From NCBI GenBank assembly GCA_045644605.1, contig JAZRHB010000101.1:1-6658 (forward strand): a stretch of DNA of 6,658 nucleotides, written 5' to 3'. Position 1 is the stretch's first letter, and every line of letters starts with the position of its first letter. Of the stretch, positions 6,618 through 6,658 are shown piece after piece. The notes under the pieces were generated by a model that searched no databases, had not been told where the DNA came from, and saw only the letters and a program-made list of their open reading frames with translations. Origin of the DNA: RGIG4103 sp045644605. GTDB lineage: Bacteria > Bacillota > Clostridia > RUG12999. The position numbers were made by a program, and so were the translations under genes.

Positions 6618-6651
6618 AAAGGGTGAAAGCAAAAGCTTTCACCCTTTACTT
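6618..6651. terminator. Rho-independent terminator after the GTPase-NYN gene
   Basis: A perfect 13-bp stem (6618-6630 with 6635-6647) has an AAAA loop at 6631-6634. It starts on the base after the stop codon TAA. On the plus strand the tail is a broken T tract (TTTACTTATTTTAT). On the minus strand the hairpin is followed by five unbroken T, so it may also stop a convergent transcript entering from beyond the window. Confidence 0.88.
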
Positions 6652-6658
6652 ATTTTAT

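Overview
The window reads as a chromosomal segment of a low-GC, endospore-forming Firmicute, most likely a member of the Clostridia. The reasons are an RqcH-type NFACT protein, a dipicolinate synthase gene pair (spore-specific), strong purine-rich Shine-Dalgarno sites, AT-rich intergenic DNA, and a TetM-like translation GTPase that resembles chromosomal clostridial proteins as I remember them. Coding density is high. No mobile element, CRISPR array, tRNA or rRNA is visible, and no gene-free stretch exceeds about 130 bases.

Layout: (1) 1-2491, plus strand: the 3' part of rqcH (5' end cut by the window edge) overlaps queA by the ATGA arrangement, and a hairpin terminator follows. (2) 2529-3979, minus strand: dpaA then dpaB, a two-gene operon for dipicolinic acid synthesis, convergent with queA and sharing its terminator. 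(3) 3980-4106: a 127-base divergent regulatory region. It holds a good match to a sigma-K promoter reading into dpaA, a vegetative-type promoter reading the other way, and an AT-rich repeat. (4) 4107-6617, plus strand: an 836-residue fusion of an EF-G/TetM-like translational GTPase with a C-terminal NYN/PIN-like nuclease domain of the YacP/Rae1 type. A perfect 13-bp hairpin terminator follows directly.

Three of the five genes act on the ribosome or its tRNAs: RqcH on split 50S subunits carrying stalled peptides, QueA on the wobble base of GUN-anticodon tRNAs, and the GTPase-nuclease fusion presumably at the ribosomal A site. The dpaAB pair makes the calcium-chelated spore-core solute DPA in the mother cell. 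The fusion is the most interesting item: a GTPase that would dock at the A site is joined to a nuclease whose stand-alone relative Rae1 cuts mRNA in the A site. This suggests a GTP-driven ribosome-rescue or mRNA-cleavage factor, not a tetracycline-resistance protein. That function is inference; the domain assignments rest on motifs I can read directly.
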